Shown here: positions 33,426 to 42,211 of the stretch, piece by piece
Position numbering within the stretch: position 1 is the stretch's first letter
Layout of the letters: every line of letters begins with the position of its first letter
Source of the DNA: Clostridia bacterium
Lineage (GTDB): Bacteria; Bacillota; Clostridia; Christensenellales; Aristaeellaceae
NCBI GenBank assembly: GCA_017522345.1
Contig: JAFWZN010000015.1
Coordinates: 1-56,267 of the forward strand
Direction of reading: 5' to 3'
DNA: 56,267 nt
Notes under the pieces: model-generated
Database searches by the model: none
Told to the model about the DNA's origin: nothing
The model's input: the letters and a program-made list of their open reading frames with translations, nothing else
Program-made: the position numbers and the translations under genes

Positions 33426-34457
33426 TCAGCGGTCTTTGCGGATTAAATCGTAAATTGCGGTCGCCGCGCCCTCGTCGATGACAAGAAGGTCGTGCTTGTG
33501 GTGCCTTGTGACAGCTAAAATCGCCTCGGCTTTTCGCGCGCCCGCAGCGACGCCGATAACGGTCGGAATGGTTTCTACCGCTTCAATCGGAATGCCGAGT
33601 CCCGATGCGGACGATAAGAAATTTCCATGCGCGTCAAAGCAAAAGCCCAGCGCTTCTGCGGTCGCGCCCTTTTTGATCATCTGGTCGCGGTCGGCTTTGT
33701 TCATCAGGCGGTTTTTAGCCATGTCGTCGGCTCTCGCGATTCCGTACAAAAGCACGTCCGCGCGCTTTACAGCCTCCAAGGGCTCGCTGACTTCCTTGAT
33801 TTTTATCAATTCCCTGAGCGCGTCCGGCGTCAGACTGTCCGGAATATACAATGCCCTATGCGTGCCGCCCAGCTTGTCCGCGATTTCCTCCGCAAGCGTG
33901 TTGGCCTGCGTTTCAACCGCCTGACCCAGTCCGCCGCGCGCAGGAATGACCGTTACCGCGATGTTCTGACCGCGCGGAATGTTCTGCGCAACCTGCTGAA
34001 CGGTCGTACCGCCCGTTACGGCGACAATCGAGCCGTCGCGAACGGATTTTCTCAGGCGCACGCCCGCAACGCGTCCGATTTCGGAAAGCACTTCCTTGGA
34101 TTCATCCGCGTTTCCGGGAACAATTTTAACCCGTTCCACGTGCAGAAGCATCTGAAGCTGAATTTCCATCGATTCAAGCCCGAGCTTTCCGCGGACAAGC
34201 TCGCGAACGCTGTCGATGAGCTCGTATGCCCGGTTGGTCAGCATCATGCCCGCAGGAGTCACGTCGATAAGCCCCGCTTCTCTGAGCGCATCGGTAATCA
34301 CGCGCGCCTCTCTCTCGGAAAAGCGCATCCTCTGCGCAAGCGCACGTCGTCCCACCGGCTGCAGCACTGAAATCTTCTCAAGCACCATAGCTCTCGATAC
34401 GATTTCATCCATCAAATCCGGCGCAAGCTTCTTAATCAGTTTGGTCGTTGGATCCAT
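33426..34457 (-). CDS. cggR: SorC-family transcriptional regulator (CggR-like)
   Basis: A 343-residue regulator. It has an N-terminal winged helix-turn-helix region (about 1-75, with RRALAQRMRFSEREARVITDALREAG split across it) and a C-terminal sugar-binding domain with VAVTGGTTVQQVAQNIPRG and IPTVIGVAAGARKAEAI. In Bacillus the CggR repressor responds to fructose-1,6-bisphosphate and controls gapA-pgk-tpiA-pgm-eno. The ATG at 34457 has GGAGG about 11 bases upstream. The frame is open to 34514. Position ahead of pgk supports the name. Confidence 0.85.
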   Translation of the reverse strand: MDPTTKLIKKLAPDLMDEIVSRAMVLEKISVLQPVGRRALAQRMRFSEREARVITDALREAGLIDVTPAGMMLTNRAYELIDSVRELVRGKLGLESMEIQLQMLLHVERVKIVPGNADESKEVLSEIGRVAGVRLRKSVRDGSIVAVTGGTTVQQVAQNIPRGQNIAVTVIPARGGLGQAVETQANTLAEEIADKLGGTHRALYIPDSLTPDALRELIKIKEVSEPLEAVKRADVLLYGIARADDMAKNRLMNKADRDQMIKKGATAEALGFCFDAHGNFLSSASGLGIPIEAVETIPTVIGVAAGARKAEAILAVTRHHKHDLLVIDEGAATAIYDLIRKDR

Positions 34458-34521
34458 AGCGCCTGCGCCTCCTCTGAAGCGGGCATATTCCATCCCGCCG
34501 TGTGCAAAATTCACCCGCCAA

Positions 34522-34550
34522 ATTATACCATTAAATTGTGTTTTTGTAAA
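34522..34550 (-). promoter_or_regulatory. sigma-A promoter of cggR
   Basis: On the minus strand, TTTACA (34545-34550), a 17-base spacer and a perfect TATAAT (34522-34527) lie upstream of cggR. Confidence 0.85.
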
Positions 34551-34565
34551 GCATTTTAAAGTTTC

Positions 34566-36254
34566 TCACTTCACAATGCAAAAACCATCCGAAGCCCTCA
34601 ATTGGCTTCTGATCATTTGCAGGGAATAAGCGCCTTCCGTAAGCCTTCGGCTGTTGGGATCGTTTACCAGAATATTCCCGTTTTCATCAATACCGCGCAA
34701 AAGGATGTAATGTCCGTTTTCGGCAAATGTTCCGGAGCCTATGTGTGCGATTACGGGTTTTCCGGCTTTGAGGCTGTTCAAAACCTCCGTAGTACTTCCG
34801 GTCCATCGGCTGCCGATACCGTTCTTGGACAGGTATCTTGAAAGCGCCAGATGACTCAGTCCGTTTCCTTTATAAAATCCCGCTTTATAAAGCCATTCAA
34901 AAACGGTTTCCGGCGTTTCTTCATAATTTCCCTTCATATGGCGGATGATCATCGCCACACACGTCGCGCCGCATCCGGACGTCTTGACCGATCTGTTTTC
35001 CCCACCGATGACGCAAATGGTCTTTGTATAGTGGAACTGATAAAGCGGCACTATATTCATCACGGTACCCGAAACGGGCTTATCGAGATAGAAAACATCC
35101 TTGCCCATTGACTGAACGCTTTCGGGAACGGAAAGGTTCGCAAGCGAGCGGCAGTTTTTAAACGCATAATCTCCGATGGAAGCAAGCCCCTTCGTTAGTT
35201 CAATGTCCGAAAGCCGTTCGCAGTTTGCAAATGCCGACGCGCCGATTTTCTTTAAGGCGCCGCCGGTAACCACCTTCTTCAGCGACGGGCACTCATAAAA
35301 CGCGTAGTCCCCTATCTCTTCGACAGTTTCGCAAAGCGTAATGCCAGTAAGGGTCTGTGCATAGCTGAACGCGTATTTCCCGATGGCTTTTATTCCGCTC
35401 GGCACAGAAACTTCCTTTGCCCGTACATTGGAAAGGTACACTACCACCTTTCCTTCGCGCTTGTCCACAATCATGCCGTCGGTAAACGCATAATTCCTGT
35501 TTTCTTCAAGTCCGGTGACAGAGGAAAGCATCGCGCAGTTCAAAAACGGATTTTCACCAAGCGAGCGCAGATTTCTGCTTAATGCAATCGTTTTTATATT
35601 CCTCGCATTCTGAAACGCATAGCTTCCGATTTCGGTAATGGTTTCAGGAAGAGTAACCGTTTCAAGCGCTCTGCATCCGTAAAACGCATACTGACCGATT
35701 GAAGTAACGCTCTGAGGCACGGAGACGGCCAAAATCAGTTCATTCCCGGAAAACGCGCGATCACCGATGGCAGTTACGGGAATTCCTCGGATATATGCCG
35801 GAATGTGAACAAACATATTTTTTCCCGTATACCCCGTTATCACTGCAGAGGAATTGCGGATTTCGGTTATAAAACCGCTGTCCGCCGTATAATCAGAAAG
35901 CGGATAAACATTGATCCCCTTTGCAGTAAAATACATTTCCGCTTCCGATCCTTTTGGACAATATACACATTCAATCGGAAGATCAGAAAAAGTCTTTTCG
36001 CAGGATACCGCTGCGTCGCCCAGAAAGACAAGTGTTTTAAGGTTTACGCAGCCTGAAAACGCACTGTCTGCAATTGAAACGCCATCGGGAATGATGACGC
36101 AGGTAATCGATGTGTCGCCCGAAAACGCTTCTTCCCCGATTTGATGAATGCCTCTCGGCAGCGCAATCACCTTTTCTTCCTGTGCCAGCCCCCGAAACGC
36201 AGTGAAAAGCGCCATAAACATCAGCGCGAAAAGCATCATCCGAACTTTCTTCAT
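34566..36254 (-). CDS. secreted LRR_5 (BspA-type) protein with C39-like peptidase domain
   Basis: A 562-residue protein with an N-terminal signal sequence. Two sets of BspA-type leucine-rich repeats follow (about 30-100 and 155-385; units such as IGQYAFYGCRALETVTLPE). A C39-like cysteine peptidase domain ends the protein (about 400-562). Candidate catalytic residues are Cys428 in SGCGATCVAM, His515 in ENGHYILLRGID and Asp532 in LVNDPNSR. No ABC transporter of the bacteriocin-processing kind is fused or adjacent. It probably acts outside the cell as an adhesin-like binding protein with peptidase or bacteriocin-like activity. It is monocistronic and divergent from thuA. Confidence 0.82.
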   Translation of the reverse strand: MKKVRMMLFALMFMALFTAFRGLAQEEKVIALPRGIHQIGEEAFSGDTSITCVIIPDGVSIADSAFSGCVNLKTLVFLGDAAVSCEKTFSDLPIECVYCPKGSEAEMYFTAKGINVYPLSDYTADSGFITEIRNSSAVITGYTGKNMFVHIPAYIRGIPVTAIGDRAFSGNELILAVSVPQSVTSIGQYAFYGCRALETVTLPETITEIGSYAFQNARNIKTIALSRNLRSLGENPFLNCAMLSSVTGLEENRNYAFTDGMIVDKREGKVVVYLSNVRAKEVSVPSGIKAIGKYAFSYAQTLTGITLCETVEEIGDYAFYECPSLKKVVTGGALKKIGASAFANCERLSDIELTKGLASIGDYAFKNCRSLANLSVPESVQSMGKDVFYLDKPVSGTVMNIVPLYQFHYTKTICVIGGENRSVKTSGCGATCVAMIIRHMKGNYEETPETVFEWLYKAGFYKGNGLSHLALSRYLSKNGIGSRWTGSTTEVLNSLKAGKPVIAHIGSGTFAENGHYILLRGIDENGNILVNDPNSRRLTEGAYSLQMIRSQLRASDGFCIVK

Positions 36255-36290
36255 TTTCTCCCCCTTGGTAAATTGAGCTTATATACATAT

Positions 36291-36319
36291 ATTATAATTC
36301 ATTAGAGCCCTTCTGGCAA
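36291..36319 (-). promoter_or_regulatory. sigma-A promoter of the LRR_5 gene
   Basis: On the minus strand, TTGCCA (36314-36319), a 17-base spacer and a perfect TATAAT (36291-36296) lie about 40 bases before the ATG, which has AAGGGGGAG upstream. Confidence 0.85.
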
Positions 36320-36361
36320 CAAGATCCTCTGTATTTTTTGTTGTCAATTTACGATTCTCCA

Positions 36362-36391
36362 TTGCTCTTTTTTCGTCCAATGTGGTATAAT
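36362..36391 (+). promoter_or_regulatory. sigma-A promoter of thuA
   Basis: TTGCTC (36362-36367), an 18-base spacer and TATAAT (36386-36391) precede the GGAGG and ATG of the ThuA gene. Confidence 0.75.
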
Positions 36392-36422
36392 AAATCAACA
36401 TCATTATCAGGGAGGAAAGAAC

Positions 36423-37130
36423 ATGATCCGCGTTACTATTTTTAACGAATTTGTTCATGAGCGCACAGAAGAGCGCGTGCGCGAAGTATATCCCGACGGC
36501 ATTCACATGACGCTGAAAAGGGCGCTCGAGTGTGAAGATATCGAGGTCAAAACCGTAACCCTTCTGGACGATCAGTGCGGTCTTACGGACGATGTTTTAA
36601 AGGAAACCGACGTAATCATCTGGTGGGGTCATATGGCGCACGGTCAGGTTCCTAACGAAGTTGCCCAGCGCGTGCGCGATCATGTTCAAATGGGCATGGG
36701 CGCAATCTTTCTCCATTCCGCGCACGAATCCAAGCCCTTTAAGCTTCTGATGGGCACCCCCTGCTCCCTCACCTGGCGCGAGGACGGCGATTTTGAACGC
36801 GTATGGACCGTCAACCCGGCGCATCCCATTGCGCAGGGCGTCGGAAGATTCATCTATCTCCCCCACGAGGAAACCTACGGCGAGCCCTTCACCGTGCCGG
36901 AGCCCCTTGAAACCGTGTTTATCGGCGGCTACGAAGGCGGCGAGGTTTTCAGAAGCGGTCTGACCTACCGGCGCGGAAACGGCAAAATCTTCTATTTCCA
37001 GCCCGGACATGAAACCAACCCCACCTTCAAAATTCCCGAAATTCAGAAAGTCATCAAAAATGCAGTTTACTGGGCCAATCCCATCTACCGCACGACCTCT
37101 CTGGGCTGCCCGCACGTTGAAAAGCCCTGA
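36423..37130 (+). CDS. ThuA-like trehalose-utilisation family protein
   Basis: A 235-residue protein of the ThuA/glutamine amidotransferase-like fold. Landmarks are ETDVIIWWGHMAHGQVP, the nucleophile-elbow region GAIFLHSAHES and the C-terminal GNGKIFYFQPGHETNPTF typical of ThuA proteins. The family is linked to sugar utilisation, but its activity is unclear. Its strong promoter and position before an FGGY sugar kinase suggest carbohydrate metabolism. A possible terminator separates the two genes. Confidence 0.8.
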   Translation: MIRVTIFNEFVHERTEERVREVYPDGIHMTLKRALECEDIEVKTVTLLDDQCGLTDDVLKETDVIIWWGHMAHGQVPNEVAQRVRDHVQMGMGAIFLHSAHESKPFKLLMGTPCSLTWREDGDFERVWTVNPAHPIAQGVGRFIYLPHEETYGEPFTVPEPLETVFIGGYEGGEVFRSGLTYRRGNGKIFYFQPGHETNPTFKIPEIQKVIKNAVYWANPIYRTTSLGCPHVEKP

Positions 37131-37143
37131 CCCCTACGATTTC

Positions 37144-37174
37144 GGCGGTGCATATCGGTGCGCCGCCATTTTTT
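37144..37174 (+). terminator. terminator-like hairpin between thuA and the kinase gene
   Basis: An 8-bp stem (GGCGGTGC 37144-37151 with GCGCCGCC 37160-37167, one G-T wobble) and loop are followed by A and six T (37169-37174). It may terminate or attenuate transcription before the kinase. I see no separate promoter for the kinase in the 59-base gap. Confidence 0.6.
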
Positions 37175-37189
37175 GCGAAAGGCGGATTT

Positions 37190-38716
37190 ATGAACACAAT
37201 TCTAACCATGGACGCGGGAACATCGGGTCTGAAATGCTCGCTGTTTGACGTAAGCGGCGCGCTCATCAAGGCCACGGTTTCGGAGTATCCCACCGATTAC
37301 CCGAAGGACGGCTGGGCGGAACAGAAGGCGGAGGATTTCATTTCCGCCGTTCAAAGCGCCATGAAAATTCTTGCAGGCACAAAGGGCCTTGAAAGCGTGT
37401 GCGCCATCGGCTTAACCGGCACGATGAACGGCCTGATTCCCATTGACCCAGACGGAACGCCGCTTCACCCCAACATCATCCATCTGGACACCCGCGCAAC
37501 AGAGGAAGTAGATATGCTTTCAGACGTCATGGGCGCGAAGGCTTTTTATGCGATCACCGGCAATCGCCCGGACGTGCACTACGGTCTTCCCAAGCTCATG
37601 TGGATAAAAAAGCATCGCCCGGACGTCTATAAGCGCGCTCATTCGTTTGTAAACACAAAGGATATTCTGTACGGATATCTGACCGGCATTCACGCGCGGA
37701 CCGACTACTCCGACGCGTCCTTGTTCGGAGGAATGAACATTCACACCCGCACGTGGGACGACGATGTGGTAAAAGCCGCGGGCATTGACAAGGAGAAGCT
37801 TCCCTCTCTTTTCCCGTCAACCGACATTTCGGGCGCATTATGCAAATCCGCTGCCGATCAGCTGGGCTTGAAAAGCGGCATTCCCGTATCCATCGGCGCG
37901 GGCGACGGCCCATGTTCCACACACGGTTCGGGCGTGTACTCTGAAAACGGCGCGTATATCACCGTCGGCTCCAGCGCATGGGCGTGCGGGCTTTCGAAAA
38001 CGCCCGTTATTGATCCCGGCATGCGCGCGTTCAACTATACGGATATCGACGAAAGCCTTGTAAACGTATGCGGAACCGTGCAGTGCGCTTCAACTGCGTT
38101 TGACTTCATGATGAAGACGGTTCTCGGCATCACAGACGAGAACGGCAAAATCAATTTTGCCCGCGCCGAGGAAATGGCATTCTCGTCCCGGCCCGGCGCA
38201 AACGGCGTATTTTTCCTTCCCACGCTCATGGGCGAACGCTGCCCGTGGTGGGATGCAAACGCGCGCGGCATGATTATGGGGCTTACGCTCACACATACGA
38301 GAAACGACCTTGTGCGCGCCTCCTACGAAGGCGTCGCGCAGGCGCTTAACAACTGCACGCAGGTGCTCAAGGACAACGGCCTTGATTTTGAAAGCCTTAT
38401 TCTTTCGGGCGGCGGCGTAAAGAGCAATGTGTGGCCCCAGATGTTTGCAGATATTTTGGGCGTTCCGGCCCACGTTCACGCGCATCCGCGTCAGGCCACA
38501 AGCATGGGCGCAATGATTGCGGCGGGCGTAGGCGCAGGCGTATATCCGTCGTTTGAGGAAGCGGCTAAAACCATACGAATCGCAAAAACGCTTCTGCCCG
38601 ACAAAGAGGCGCATAAAGCATATAAAGCGCACACCAAAGCCTACCGCGCGCTTTACGGTAAGTCCAAGGACGCCATGCACGAAAGCGCCGGATATCAACA
38701 GCTTTTGAATCAATAA
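37190..38716 (+). CDS. FGGY-family sugar kinase (xylulokinase-like)
   Basis: A 508-residue carbohydrate kinase of the ASKHA fold. The N-terminal phosphate loop is [14 protein letters not shown]. Further motifs are [39 protein letters not shown] and the C-terminal [15 protein letters not shown]. Family members phosphorylate xylulose, gluconate, glycerol and similar sugars. The substrate is not clear, though the [10 protein letters not shown] type is common in xylulokinases. The ATG at 37190 has AAAGGCGG upstream. The earlier in-frame start at 37148 is inside the hairpin. Confidence 0.85.
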   Translation: MNTILTMDAGTSGLKCSLFDVSGALIKATVSEYPTDYPKDGWAEQKAEDFISAVQSAMKILAGTKGLESVCAIGLTGTMNGLIPIDPDGTPLHPNIIHLDTRATEEVDMLSDVMGAKAFYAITGNRPDVHYGLPKLMWIKKHRPDVYKRAHSFVNTKDILYGYLTGIHARTDYSDASLFGGMNIHTRTWDDDVVKAAGIDKEKLPSLFPSTDISGALCKSAADQLGLKSGIPVSIGAGDGPCSTHGSGVYSENGAYITVGSSAWACGLSKTPVIDPGMRAFNYTDIDESLVNVCGTVQCASTAFDFMMKTVLGITDENGKINFARAEEMAFSSRPGANGVFFLPTLMGERCPWWDANARGMIMGLTLTHTRNDLVRASYEGVAQALNNCTQVLKDNGLDFESLILSGGGVKSNVWPQMFADILGVPAHVHAHPRQATSMGAMIAAGVGAGVYPSFEEAAKTIRIAKTLLPDKEAHKAYKAHTKAYRALYGKSKDAMHESAGYQQLLNQ

Positions 38717-38729
38717 AGGAGATACAGCC

Positions 38730-38936
38730 ATGGTAAAAGAAAAGCTCGACCGCATTAATTATCTCGCCAAAAAATCCAAGCAGGAAGCGCTCACGCCGGA
38801 GGAAGCGCAGGAGCAGGCAGCGCTCAGAAAGGAATATCTTGAAGAATTCCGCCGCGGCTTCCGCGCACAGCTGGAAAACATCGTAATCGTGGATGAAGAC
38901 GGCAACCGCAAGCCTTTGAAAAAGGACATCAACTAA
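38730..38936 (+). CDS. DUF896 family protein (YnzC-like)
   Basis: A 68-residue helical protein. It begins [20 protein letters not shown] and continues [22 protein letters not shown], the DUF896 signature. Small Firmicutes proteins of this family include SOS-linked YnzC; their molecular role is unknown. AAGGAGA lies upstream, and the stop is followed by the bidirectional terminator. It is probably cotranscribed with the FGGY kinase. Confidence 0.85.
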   Translation: MVKEKLDRINYLAKKSKQEALTPEEAQEQAALRKEYLEEFRRGFRAQLENIVIVDEDGNRKPLKKDIN

Positions 38937-38941
38937 AAAAT

Positions 38942-38982
38942 TCCCATGCGCAGTGATATGTTCAAGCGCATGGGATTTTTTT
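38942..38982. terminator. bidirectional intrinsic terminator
   Basis: A 10-bp stem TCCCATGCGC/GCGCATGGGA (38942-38951, 38966-38975) has six A on the left and seven T on the right. It ends the plus-strand kinase-DUF896 transcript and the minus-strand glycosyltransferase. Confidence 0.88.
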
Positions 38983-38988
38983 GTATAT

Positions 38989-40212
38989 TTACCTATCGTT
39001 CGCGGGAGATTCTTCAACCGCCTTGTGCTTAATCGGCTTCCACTTGGGCGGACCCATCAGGATGCAGGACCAGTTGGCAAGAATCCAAAGCACCATGAAG
39101 ATCGGGAAGGCGATAATGCCCTTCCACATCTTTTTGACGTTTTTCTTTTCCAGCGCGCACACAAACGCGGCAAACGCAATCATGCCAATTACGGTACCGA
39201 CACCGCTGAGCGCCAGCGTGAAAATGAGCTCAATCGCCCACGCGGGATCTTTAAAGACATACAGAAGGATTGAAATTATACTTGTGAAGATCGGAATCGC
39301 GCCTAAAATCATAAAATAAACGCTTCCGAAAATGAGCGCCATATCAAAGCCGCCGAAGGTGCGCATTTTGAGAAGATCTTTAAAATAATACTTTTTGCAC
39401 TGCCACGCGCCGCTGAACCAGCGTCTTCTCTGCCTGAGCGCATCCCACAGGCTTTCGGGCTGTTCGTCATAGGTAATCGCGTCGTCCATCCAGTAAACGC
39501 GCTCGCCGTGAAGAATGCACTGCGCGGTGTATTCAAGGTCTTCCGTAATGGAGTAGGTGTCAAATCCCGTTTCCTTCAAAAGCGAAGTCGCAACGGCAAA
39601 GCCCGTTCCGTTCAAATGCGCAGACTGCTTAAGCACGCGCCGTCCATGGTTGAACAAGCGGTTCATAAACCAGAAGAAAATGCTGGAGCAGCCGGAAACC
39701 CAGTTGTCATACGGGTTTTTGCTGTCGATATAGCCGCGCGCAATGCGCGCTCCGCCCATCAGCGCATCGTTTACCGCCTGCAAATAGCCGGGATCAACAA
39801 TATTGTCCGCGTCAAAAATCACGAATGCATCGTAGTTTTCTTTTTCCATGATCTGCCTAAACGCACTTTTCAGCGCTTCACCCTTGCACTTCACGGGTAC
39901 ATCCACATTCACAATCTTTGCGCCTGCGCGCTCCGCCGCGCCCGCCGTGTCGTCCGTTGAGTTATTGGGAACGACGATCACGTCAAACAGTTCCTTGGGA
40001 TAATCCTGTTTCATAAGGCTCTTAACAAGCTGACCGATAACCGCTTCCTCGTTCCGGGCGGCAGCAATGGCGGCAATTCGCTTTTGAGGCTTAACGCGTT
40101 TAAAATCGCTTTTGCGCTTTTTAAGACCCACGATCGCGATAAACGCATAAAATAAACCGTATACGCCCATGAGAACGCCAAATACGGCGGAAATCACGTT
40201 TAAAATCTGCAA
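38989..40212 (-). CDS. membrane glycosyltransferase family 2
   Basis: About 407 residues. An N-terminal helix leads to a GT-A domain (PQKRIAAIAAARNEEAVIGQLV, the metal motif DADN, then TEDLE and the QRRRW acceptor motif). Three or more C-terminal transmembrane helices follow, as in processive BcsA/NdvB-type enzymes. It probably makes or exports a beta-linked polysaccharide or glycolipid; the product is unknown. The TTG at 40212 is preferred over the GTG at 40221, because GAGGTGAT ends just upstream of it and the promoter leaves a leader too short for the GTG. Confidence 0.82.
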   Translation of the reverse strand: MQILNVISAVFGVLMGVYGLFYAFIAIVGLKKRKSDFKRVKPQKRIAAIAAARNEEAVIGQLVKSLMKQDYPKELFDVIVVPNNSTDDTAGAAERAGAKIVNVDVPVKCKGEALKSAFRQIMEKENYDAFVIFDADNIVDPGYLQAVNDALMGGARIARGYIDSKNPYDNWVSGCSSIFFWFMNRLFNHGRRVLKQSAHLNGTGFAVATSLLKETGFDTYSITEDLEYTAQCILHGERVYWMDDAITYDEQPESLWDALRQRRRWFSGAWQCKKYYFKDLLKMRTFGGFDMALIFGSVYFMILGAIPIFTSIISILLYVFKDPAWAIELIFTLALSGVGTVIGMIAFAAFVCALEKKNVKKMWKGIIAFPIFMVLWILANWSCILMGPPKWKPIKHKAVEESPANDR

Positions 40213-40231
40213 GATAATCACCTCACAAGTG

Positions 40232-40260
40232 ATTATATCTATCCTGCGTAAAAATCACAA
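40232..40260 (-). promoter_or_regulatory. sigma-A promoter of the glycosyltransferase
   Basis: On the minus strand, TTGTGA (40255-40260), a 17-base spacer and a perfect TATAAT (40232-40237) are present. The predicted start site is only a few bases before the Shine-Dalgarno sequence. Confidence 0.8.
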
Positions 40261-40270
40261 GCGCACGAAT

Positions 40271-40315
40271 AAAACAATCGCCCGAAAAAACCGAAATTGG
40301 CTTTCCGGGCGATTG
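40271..40315 (-). terminator. intrinsic terminator after the GDPD gene
   Basis: A 10-bp stem CAATCGCCCG/CGGGCGATTG (40275-40284, 40306-40315) is followed on the minus strand by four T. It closes the 1-phosphofructokinase-like and GDPD operon. Confidence 0.8.
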
Positions 40316-40325
40316 AAAAATGCTG

Positions 40326-41060
40326 TTATTCCTCCGCAATCGCAATCGCGACGTCCGGATAATTGGTAATCACGCCGTCGCAGCCAAGTTTCACAACGCG
40401 TCTGACTTCCTTATCCGTGTTCGCCGTCCACGCGTTGACCTTCATGCCGCGTCTGTGCGCGCTTCTGACCGTCATCGTCGTCAGATATCCAACGCCGAAG
40501 TAGGGATGAATCGCGCTGCAGCCGAGCTTCTGAGCGAAAGCCGCGGTCTTTTTCTGCTTTCCATAGAGATAGCAGGTGTATACATCTCCATGAAGATCCT
40601 TCAAATGCTTCAAAAGCCTCGCGTCAAAGCTGGACACAATGACCTTTTCGACAATGCTGTAGGAAGCTAAAATATCGTAAAACTTATGAAGAATCGCTTC
40701 CTCGTCTCTGTCTTTTCCGAATTCCTTGATTTCGATGTTGATAACGTTCATGTCCTTTACAACATCCAGCATCTGTTCAAGGGTAGGCGCGGTCGTTCCT
40801 CTGAATTTCTCGTCAAACTTACATCCGAAATCGAGCGCCTGAATCTCTGAAAGCGTCATTTCGCTGATAATGCCGGAGCCATTGCTGGTTCTGTCCACCG
40901 TTTCGTCATGGCAGACGATAAAGTATCCGTCCTTAGAATAGTGGATGTCGCACTCAATGCCGTCCGCGTTCATGTCTACTGCCAGCTGAAACGCGGGCAG
41001 CGTGTTTTCCGGCGCGTAGCCGGATGCGCCTCTGTGGGCTTGAACCTGAACTTTTCTCAT
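40326..41060 (-). CDS. glycerophosphodiester phosphodiesterase
   Basis: A 244-residue TIM-barrel enzyme that hydrolyses glycerophosphodiesters to glycerol 3-phosphate and an alcohol. Motifs are VQAHRGASGYAPENTLPAF with the catalytic histidine, GIECDIHYSKDGYFIVCHD with metal-binding Glu and Asp, and a C-terminal MKVNAWTANTDKEV. There is no signal peptide, so it is cytoplasmic. It follows the 1-phosphofructokinase-like gene by 21 bases and shares its transcript. Confidence 0.9.
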   Translation of the reverse strand: MRKVQVQAHRGASGYAPENTLPAFQLAVDMNADGIECDIHYSKDGYFIVCHDETVDRTSNGSGIISEMTLSEIQALDFGCKFDEKFRGTTAPTLEQMLDVVKDMNVINIEIKEFGKDRDEEAILHKFYDILASYSIVEKVIVSSFDARLLKHLKDLHGDVYTCYLYGKQKKTAAFAQKLGCSAIHPYFGVGYLTTMTVRSAHRRGMKVNAWTANTDKEVRRVVKLGCDGVITNYPDVAIAIAEE

Positions 41061-41081
41061 AATCCTCTCTCCTGTTTCAAT

Positions 41082-42023
41082 CTACATTTCAAAGATTTCC
41101 ACCTTTTCGTTAAGCGCGTCCACTATCTCCCTGTCCGCGCTCTGCGTGCCCTCGCACATAACCGCAGCCGCGCTCGCCGCGATGGACAAACGGCAATAAT
41201 CCATCTCCTTCATGCCTGCGTCAATGCCGTACGCCAGCGCCGCAGCCATCGCATCGCCCGCGCCGACGGTGCTCTTGGCCTGAATCTTGAGGCCCTTGGC
41301 GCGATAGATCGCATTCTTCGTCACAAACACAGCGCCGTTCGCGCCCATCGAAACTGCGACAAACGAAATGCCGTTTTCCGCCATCACGCGCTTTGCGCTT
41401 AAGATGATTTTATCAAGGGAATCAAGCGTCTCGCCCAATAGCTCGCCAAGCTCGATCTCATTGGGCTTAATGAGCATCGGCGAAGCCTTCACGCCTTCTT
41501 TGAGCGTTTTGCTGTCGGCGTCCAGCACGGTTCTTACGCCGTTTTCCTCAAGCGTCTTAATCCACTGATAGAGCAGATCCGAAGGCGCGCCCGCCGGGAT
41601 TTTTCCGGCAAAAACGACGATATCGCCCTTTTTCGCGTTTTTCAGAATTCGCCCAATCACTTTATCGAGCGCTTCCGGCTCCACGGGAGAACCAGCTTCA
41701 TTGATATCCGTGGTCACAAGATTTTTTTCGTCAAACACCTTGATGTTGGTTCGCGTTTCGGCGTTAACAAATACAAAGTCATTATGGATTTTCATTTCAT
41801 CAAGGCACGCCAAAATATATCTGCCCGTATTTCCGCCGAGAATCCCCATGGCAACAGAATCCCCGCCGAGGCTTTTTATCACCTTGGAAACGTTGATGCC
41901 CTTCCCGCCGGGATCGTCTCTGAAGCTTACGATACGGTTGACTTTTCCTGCGGCAAAATTCGGAATTACCACCGTTCTGTCCCGCGCGGGGTTTAAGGTT
42001 ACGGTATAAATCAAGCATATCAC
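41082..42023 (-). CDS. 1-phosphofructokinase / PfkB-family sugar-phosphate kinase
   Basis: A 313-residue ribokinase-fold enzyme. It has the N-terminal VTLNPARDRTVVIPNF, the substrate loop DDPGGKGINVSKVIKSLGG and the ATP-anion hole STVGAGDAMAAALA with the catalytic aspartate. This matches 1-phosphofructokinase and tagatose-6-phosphate kinase. No fruA-type PTS gene is adjacent, so the substrate is uncertain. GAAGG precedes the ATG. Confidence 0.82.
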   Translation of the reverse strand: MICLIYTVTLNPARDRTVVIPNFAAGKVNRIVSFRDDPGGKGINVSKVIKSLGGDSVAMGILGGNTGRYILACLDEMKIHNDFVFVNAETRTNIKVFDEKNLVTTDINEAGSPVEPEALDKVIGRILKNAKKGDIVVFAGKIPAGAPSDLLYQWIKTLEENGVRTVLDADSKTLKEGVKASPMLIKPNEIELGELLGETLDSLDKIILSAKRVMAENGISFVAVSMGANGAVFVTKNAIYRAKGLKIQAKSTVGAGDAMAAALAYGIDAGMKEMDYCRLSIAASAAAVMCEGTQSADREIVDALNEKVEIFEM

Positions 42024-42043
42024 CTTCTCTGCATTCCCCTAAC

Positions 42044-42072
42044 ATTATACTAAAAGCGCTCTGCTTTATCAA
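42044..42072 (-). promoter_or_regulatory. sigma-A promoter of the 1-phosphofructokinase-GDPD operon
   Basis: On the minus strand, TTGATA (42067-42072), a 17-base spacer and a perfect TATAAT (42044-42049) lie about 20 bases before the ATG. Confidence 0.85.
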
Positions 42073-42140
42073 GGACTTTTCCGGGCGCATCAAAAGAAAA
42101 TCCCATCTGCGCTTTTCTTTGCGCACAGCCGTTTTCACAA

Positions 42141-42170
42141 TTGACAACCGCGTTATGTATTTGGTATATT
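42141..42170 (+). promoter_or_regulatory. sigma-A promoter of the Gfo/Idh gene
   Basis: A perfect TTGACA (42141-42146), an 18-base spacer and TATATT (42165-42170) lie 42 bases before the ATG. AAAGGAGA is the ribosome site. Confidence 0.8.
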
Positions 42171-42211
42171 TTATCTAAGAAATAACAGAAACGAAAAGGA
42201 GATTGACATTC

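Noticed and set aside
36279..36506. 75-residue minus-strand frame upstream of the LRR_5 gene
   Set aside because: It overlaps both divergent promoters and the thuA start, and shows no family resemblance.
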